64,000 nucleotides of DNA from positions 1 through 64,000 of the forward strand of contig JACPFM010000058.1 in NCBI GenBank assembly GCA_016182965.1. The letters are read 5' to 3'. This stretch comes from Deltaproteobacteria bacterium. GTDB taxonomy: Bacteria > Myxococcota_A > Polyangia > Polyangiales > JADJMO01. A model generated the notes under the pieces. That model was not told where the DNA came from. It worked only from the letters and a program-made list of their open reading frames with translations, and did no database searches. Of the stretch, positions 63,472-64,000 are shown in pieces. Each line of letters opens with the position of its first letter. The first letter of the stretch is position 1. A program made the translations under genes and the position numbers.

Positions 63472-64000
63472 CGCGCGCACGGGCGGAGACGTTCGGCGCG
63501 TGGGTGCGCGTCGACGATCGCACGCTCCTCGCAGTCGATCGCGCGACCGCGCGCCGTTTCGGCGTCGATGGCGGCGGGCGGTGGCAGCATCCGGCCCCGA
63601 GCTCGATCGTGGACGAGACGACGCGGCCGCTCGAGGTGCACGTCGCCGTGACCGCGCGCTGCCCGGTCGCCTGCAGCGGCTGCTACCTCGACGCCCACCC
63701 CGACGGCGAGCACCGCGCGTTCGAAGAGATCGCGGCGACGCTCGACGACATCGCGGCGCGCGGCGTCTTCACCGTCGCCTTCGGCGGCGGCGAGCCGCTC
63801 TCGCACCCGGAGCTGCCGCGCATCGCGGCGCACGCGCGCGCGCGCGGCCTGTTGCCGGTGGTCACCACCAGCGGCGTCGGGCTGACCGCGGAGCGGGCGC
63901 GCGAGCTGTCGTCGTTCGCGCAGGTGAACGTCAGCCACGACGGGCTCGGCGCGCAGTACCGCGACACGCGCGGGTTCGACGGCGCGCGCGTCGCGGAGCG
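63468..64000 (+). CDS. Radical-SAM protein, N-terminal part (runs off the right edge)
   Basis: The GTG at 63468 opens a frame of at least 177 aa. A ~55-residue leader domain (FGAWVRVDDRTLLAVDRATA) precedes the radical-SAM barrel, with its cluster motif CPVACSGCYLDAHP and GGGEP in FAFGG-like VAFGGGEPLSHPELPRI. It presumably generates the 5'-deoxyadenosyl radical; any SPASM Cys region would lie beyond 64000. It overlaps the small peptide gene by GTGA. Confidence 0.85.
   Translation, partial: MTRARAETFGAWVRVDDRTLLAVDRATARRFGVDGGGRWQHPAPSSIVDETTRPLEVHVAVTARCPVACSGCYLDAHPDGEHRAFEEIAATLDDIAARGVFTVAFGGGEPLSHPELPRIAAHARARGLLPVVTTSGVGLTAERARELSSFAQVNVSHDGLGAQYRDTRGFDGARVAE

Overview
The window is very GC-rich DNA with gene content typical of a myxobacterium-like deltaproteobacterium (Myxococcota, probably Polyangia). 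The clues are a Pkn-type membrane Ser/Thr kinase, many secreted Cys-rich, LamG, thrombospondin-type-3 and beta-helix lipoproteins, a DUF6748 protein, a DUF1844 protein, NtrC-type regulation, and intergenic REP-like palindromes with a REP-associated transposase. No rRNA operon and no CRISPR array is present. The taxonomic placement is inferred from gene content only.

Region by region: (1) 1-5812 is the end of an integrated phage- or plasmid-like element. About a dozen minus-strand genes are coupled by 4-base ATGA/GTGA overlaps and include a RepA-type hexameric ATPase, a primase-C-terminal-like protein and small HTH proteins. An iteron-like 27-bp array lies beside the ATPase gene. The element ends exactly at the 3' end of a tRNA-Leu gene (5813-5894), and a headless reading-frame remnant lies at the junction. 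(2) 5968-21086 is ordinary chromosome: a fused aconitase-superfamily hydro-lyase, a Ser/Thr kinase, secreted lipoproteins, and a compact block of FKBP-type isomerase, small protein, DUF1844 protein, HtrA-like protease and Lgt. (3) 21195-32217 is a molybdoenzyme island. A PhnD-like sensor lipoprotein, a histidine kinase and an NtrC-type regulator precede a sigma-54 promoter with an array of GTTACG sites. That promoter reads into a collagen-like triheme cytochrome lipoprotein, a Tat-exported molybdopterin oxidoreductase, its four-cluster Fe-S subunit, a TorD-type chaperone and MoaA. TatA, MoaE and MoaD lie alongside.

(4) 33694-39646 is the cell-shape operon mreB-mreC-mreD-mrdA-rodA. (5) 39706-40930 carries a membrane-anchored fusion of a Clp N-terminal domain and a ClpS adaptor, filling exactly the space between two ~200-bp direct repeats. 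(6) 41064-53154 holds a long-chain acyl-CoA synthetase, two paralogous outer-membrane proteins (one frameshifted), an OmpA-type lipoprotein with a DUF4398 partner, fumarase C and LexA. (7) 53394-64000 holds a GH57 glucan enzyme, an FmdB-type zinc ribbon, a REP-associated tyrosine transposase, enoyl-CoA hydratase, a decayed MNT/HEPN toxin-antitoxin remnant, threonylcarbamoyl-AMP synthase whose 3' end lies in a 27-bp tandem array, an alpha-oxoamine synthase, and at the right edge a small membrane peptide gene coupled to a radical-SAM gene.

The best candidates for undescribed biology are the sensor/sigma-54/collagen-cytochrome/molybdoenzyme system, the Clp_N-ClpS membrane fusion in its repeat-bounded slot, and the small-peptide/radical-SAM pair. 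Three gene calls rest on frames broken in this sequence: 43579-45164, the MNT gene near 59057-59375, and the HEPN/Cys-rich remnants near 58473-59058.
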